Shown here piece by piece: positions 25,101-25,620 of a stretch of 25,620 bases of DNA. Each line of letters begins with the position of its first letter. Position 1 is the first letter of the stretch. The stretch covers positions 1-25,620 of IMG/VR virus record IMGVR_UViG_3300042691_044486; one strand, given 5' to 3'. The DNA comes from a virus. The notes below the pieces were generated by a model, which ran no database searches, was not told the DNA's origin, and was given only the letters and a program-made list of their open reading frames with translations. Position numbers and translations under genes: made by a program.

Positions 25101-25620
25101 GTATCATCATTTGGACCACTAACAACACCACCTCTAACAACTCCAGAGTCATTCAACGAGTGAGTGAATCCGCCTTGTGCCGAACGAGCACCAGCGTTAG
25201 ATAACAAAGTCGAGTTAGTTCCGAAAAGACCAAATACGTTACCAGGTCTGTCGAGTACTTTATTAGTAATAGCGATTGTTTCTGTAATTTGTTCCTCATA
25301 TGACAAGAATTTAATAGAAAGTTCTCCATCCGCAAGACCATCATTAGCATCTAATGATTGATAGTAAGTTGCTTCTGAACTTGGTGGATTACTGAGTAAG
25401 TTATCACCAACTAATGAATTACCTATCAAGTCAACTAGACCTGTTGGGTAGTCGGTTTCGAAAATTTCGTTATTAAATGCACAGAATAAGCCGGTTTTGT
25501 CAGTATCTTTATTAATTACAGATTCTATAAATATGTTTCTACCATTTAAATCTCTAAAATATGGAATCAAAGATACACCTTCGTAGTAACCTAATAGTGT
25601 TACGTTTCTATCATTTGCAA
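22124..25620 (-). CDS. 18: T4 gp18-like contractile tail sheath protein, oversized, N terminus outside the window
   Basis: Sheath subunit that contracts to drive the tube through the host envelope. The C-terminal part carries the sheath core: FKALTNKEAFDFRYLVDSFG, DRLDAFGIINMPSLKQF, APFVGLTFMRKH, GRINGILDLEQIFTPSDLEYLNQAQMNPL, FIIETENTAQ and LSLIHVREVLIELERELSRM. It ends with GMGIIVNNITILRTGAISAGG. The minus-strand frame stays open to base 25620 with no start needed; the TTG at 25570 is not a real start, because residues such as NVTLLGYYEGVSLIPYFRDL continue through it. At least 1164 residues are visible, against 659 for T4 gp18. The excess consists of Ser/Thr/Gly-rich beta domains between about visible residues 60 and 750, likely surface insertions. 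Codon use is richer in G and C than elsewhere, as in other abundant virion proteins. Confidence 0.88.
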   Translation of the reverse strand, partial: ANDRNVTLLGYYEGVSLIPYFRDLNGRNIFIESVINKDTDKTGLFCAFNNEIFETDYPTGLVDLIGNSLVGDNLLSNPPSSEATYYQSLDANDGLADGELSIKFLSYEEQITETIAITNKVLDRPGNVFGLFGTNSTLLSNAGARSAQGGFTHSLNDSGVVRGGVVSGPNDDTNLNYIKWPNRTYWFSEGYVNDLFRSGDLITTSSSVTANYTVDSISDNGYAVIGGSLVSIPSGTQSLELLYTDYPQLPTTSGTQSYNIAYVLDTNGNVQVKKSTVPNTKVTVSANDVVLSWGTVSLYGGRFSGGASATASITDVTVDATTGGGGLAYIPLQFGVDYTLSTTSTLTEVLAEGDILITFLNTNSTPDVKNYEQYRKFKMFNTLLTYINTSNTFKGLVLLDPRTTTTKKPLSEVSFRSFQTGTTVNKSFVMSTGLTSAEIAELVTYGELVFYKIDDEFLIDYIGLETKNTIPVLDGSTASIGVVGKYSSYYTQYDQGNISTGDVFFQNELWEGVEVQFIEGAGITASLDGYNYLMFKVTEGGTYTTQNKSYLANFDTGLAGDQFTDPVYGYQFLVGGTLNKGVFTAKWDAGLAIENGLTLPADATGALGGRAYLIGSYSNGLQEGINTASYSYFAYEVKEVVTDEMVNVDKVYGYNTEFSGSPIYLVNSTDDSGNLTVEFKQSDLSTDSILSSENATVGSALATNGTLFIKSEKGNYKQTLELEYPSGWTPIPNKVLVKRSRYGEVKVGDFLEAEFDETILRADEMPKKLTRILTKKLWPNDTTYIELSTDSAIKVRDINGDKQTNRFTKIDDYVTTYKGIILKGFRIREASLPDGTDTRLNEILAVVNKGTTLFKALTNKEAFDFRYLVDSFGLGLSADSKQQLVDICGDRLDAFGIINMPSLKQFKNSSNPSFKDDSGNVQLEYVALGANPEANPSFLYSFGKGVGVTTVGYFLPYVTIDDNGRNIDVPPAPFVGLTFMRKHKSTTTSVTPWTIAAGVNNGRINGILDLEQIFTPSDLEYLNQAQMNPLTFKRNRGFIIETENTAQVLVKSALSLIHVREVLIELERELSRMLLDFQWTVNSPETRSQIKLAADVICEKYVAQNGLFNYFNKIDEENNTLEIIENSIGVLDTYVEPIKGMGIIVNNITILRTGAISAGGFINS

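Noticed and set aside
25568-25570. TTG at 25570 as the start of the sheath gene
   Set aside because: The frame continues without a stop to the window edge with plausible protein sequence; the gene is simply cut by the window.

Overview
The window is a piece of a T4-like myovirus (tailed phage with a contractile tail). It carries recognisable homologues of T4 gp4 (head completion), gp15 (tail sheath stabiliser), gp18 (sheath), gp19 (tube), gp25 (baseplate wedge), a gp26-like baseplate/tail assembly protein, gp44 (clamp loader), gp47 (recombination nuclease subunit) and gp55 (late sigma factor). A very large gp7/gpI-like baseplate protein is also present. The DNA is strongly AT-rich, standard stop codons are used, and most starts lack a Shine-Dalgarno sequence and instead have A/T-rich leaders. 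This suggests a host in the Bacteroidota (a Flavobacterium-like group), but that is an inference, because no host marker lies in the window.

Layout, left to right. 1-845: a cut-off conserved phage gene (-) and gp4 (+) start back to back from one palindromic AATATATATT box. 835-1433: two small (-) genes, one a membrane protein, overlapping by ATGA. 1472-2509: GDP-mannose 4,6-dehydratase (-). 2581-3189: a YkuD-like probable cell-wall enzyme (+). 3156-4712: a homing endonuclease (-) just downstream of gp55 (-). 5307-7671: an unknown coiled-coil protein and gp15 (-). 7707-9076: gp44 and gp25 (+). 9083-15727: a 2214-residue tail/baseplate protein (-). 15816-17104: three small (+) genes. 17101-18207: gp47 (-). 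18311-18937: tail tube (-). 19148-20309: gp26-like protein and an overlapping small frame (+). 20338-22032: a second homing endonuclease (-). 22124 to the right edge: an oversized tail sheath (-), cut off at its N terminus.

The genes cover three jobs. Tail and head morphogenesis: sheath, tube, sheath stabiliser, wedge proteins, chaperone and gp4. DNA replication, repair and late transcription: gp44, gp47 and gp55. Host interaction and lysis: GMD, the YkuD-like enzyme and the carbohydrate-binding-like modules of the giant protein. Unlike T4, the strand switches almost gene by gene, so most genes are short independent units. Many have a TATATA-type box only a few bases before the start codon, which suggests leaderless or nearly leaderless transcripts driven by the gp55 homologue. 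Four hairpins with flanking A/T runs look like terminators.

The points most worth checking are the apparent ATT start of the gp55 homologue, the shared palindromic start box of gp4 and its neighbour, the overlapping frame after the gp26-like gene, the composite baseplate giant and the two paralogous homing endonucleases. No tRNA, rRNA, CRISPR array or insertion sequence was seen. No gene-free stretch exceeds 300 bases.
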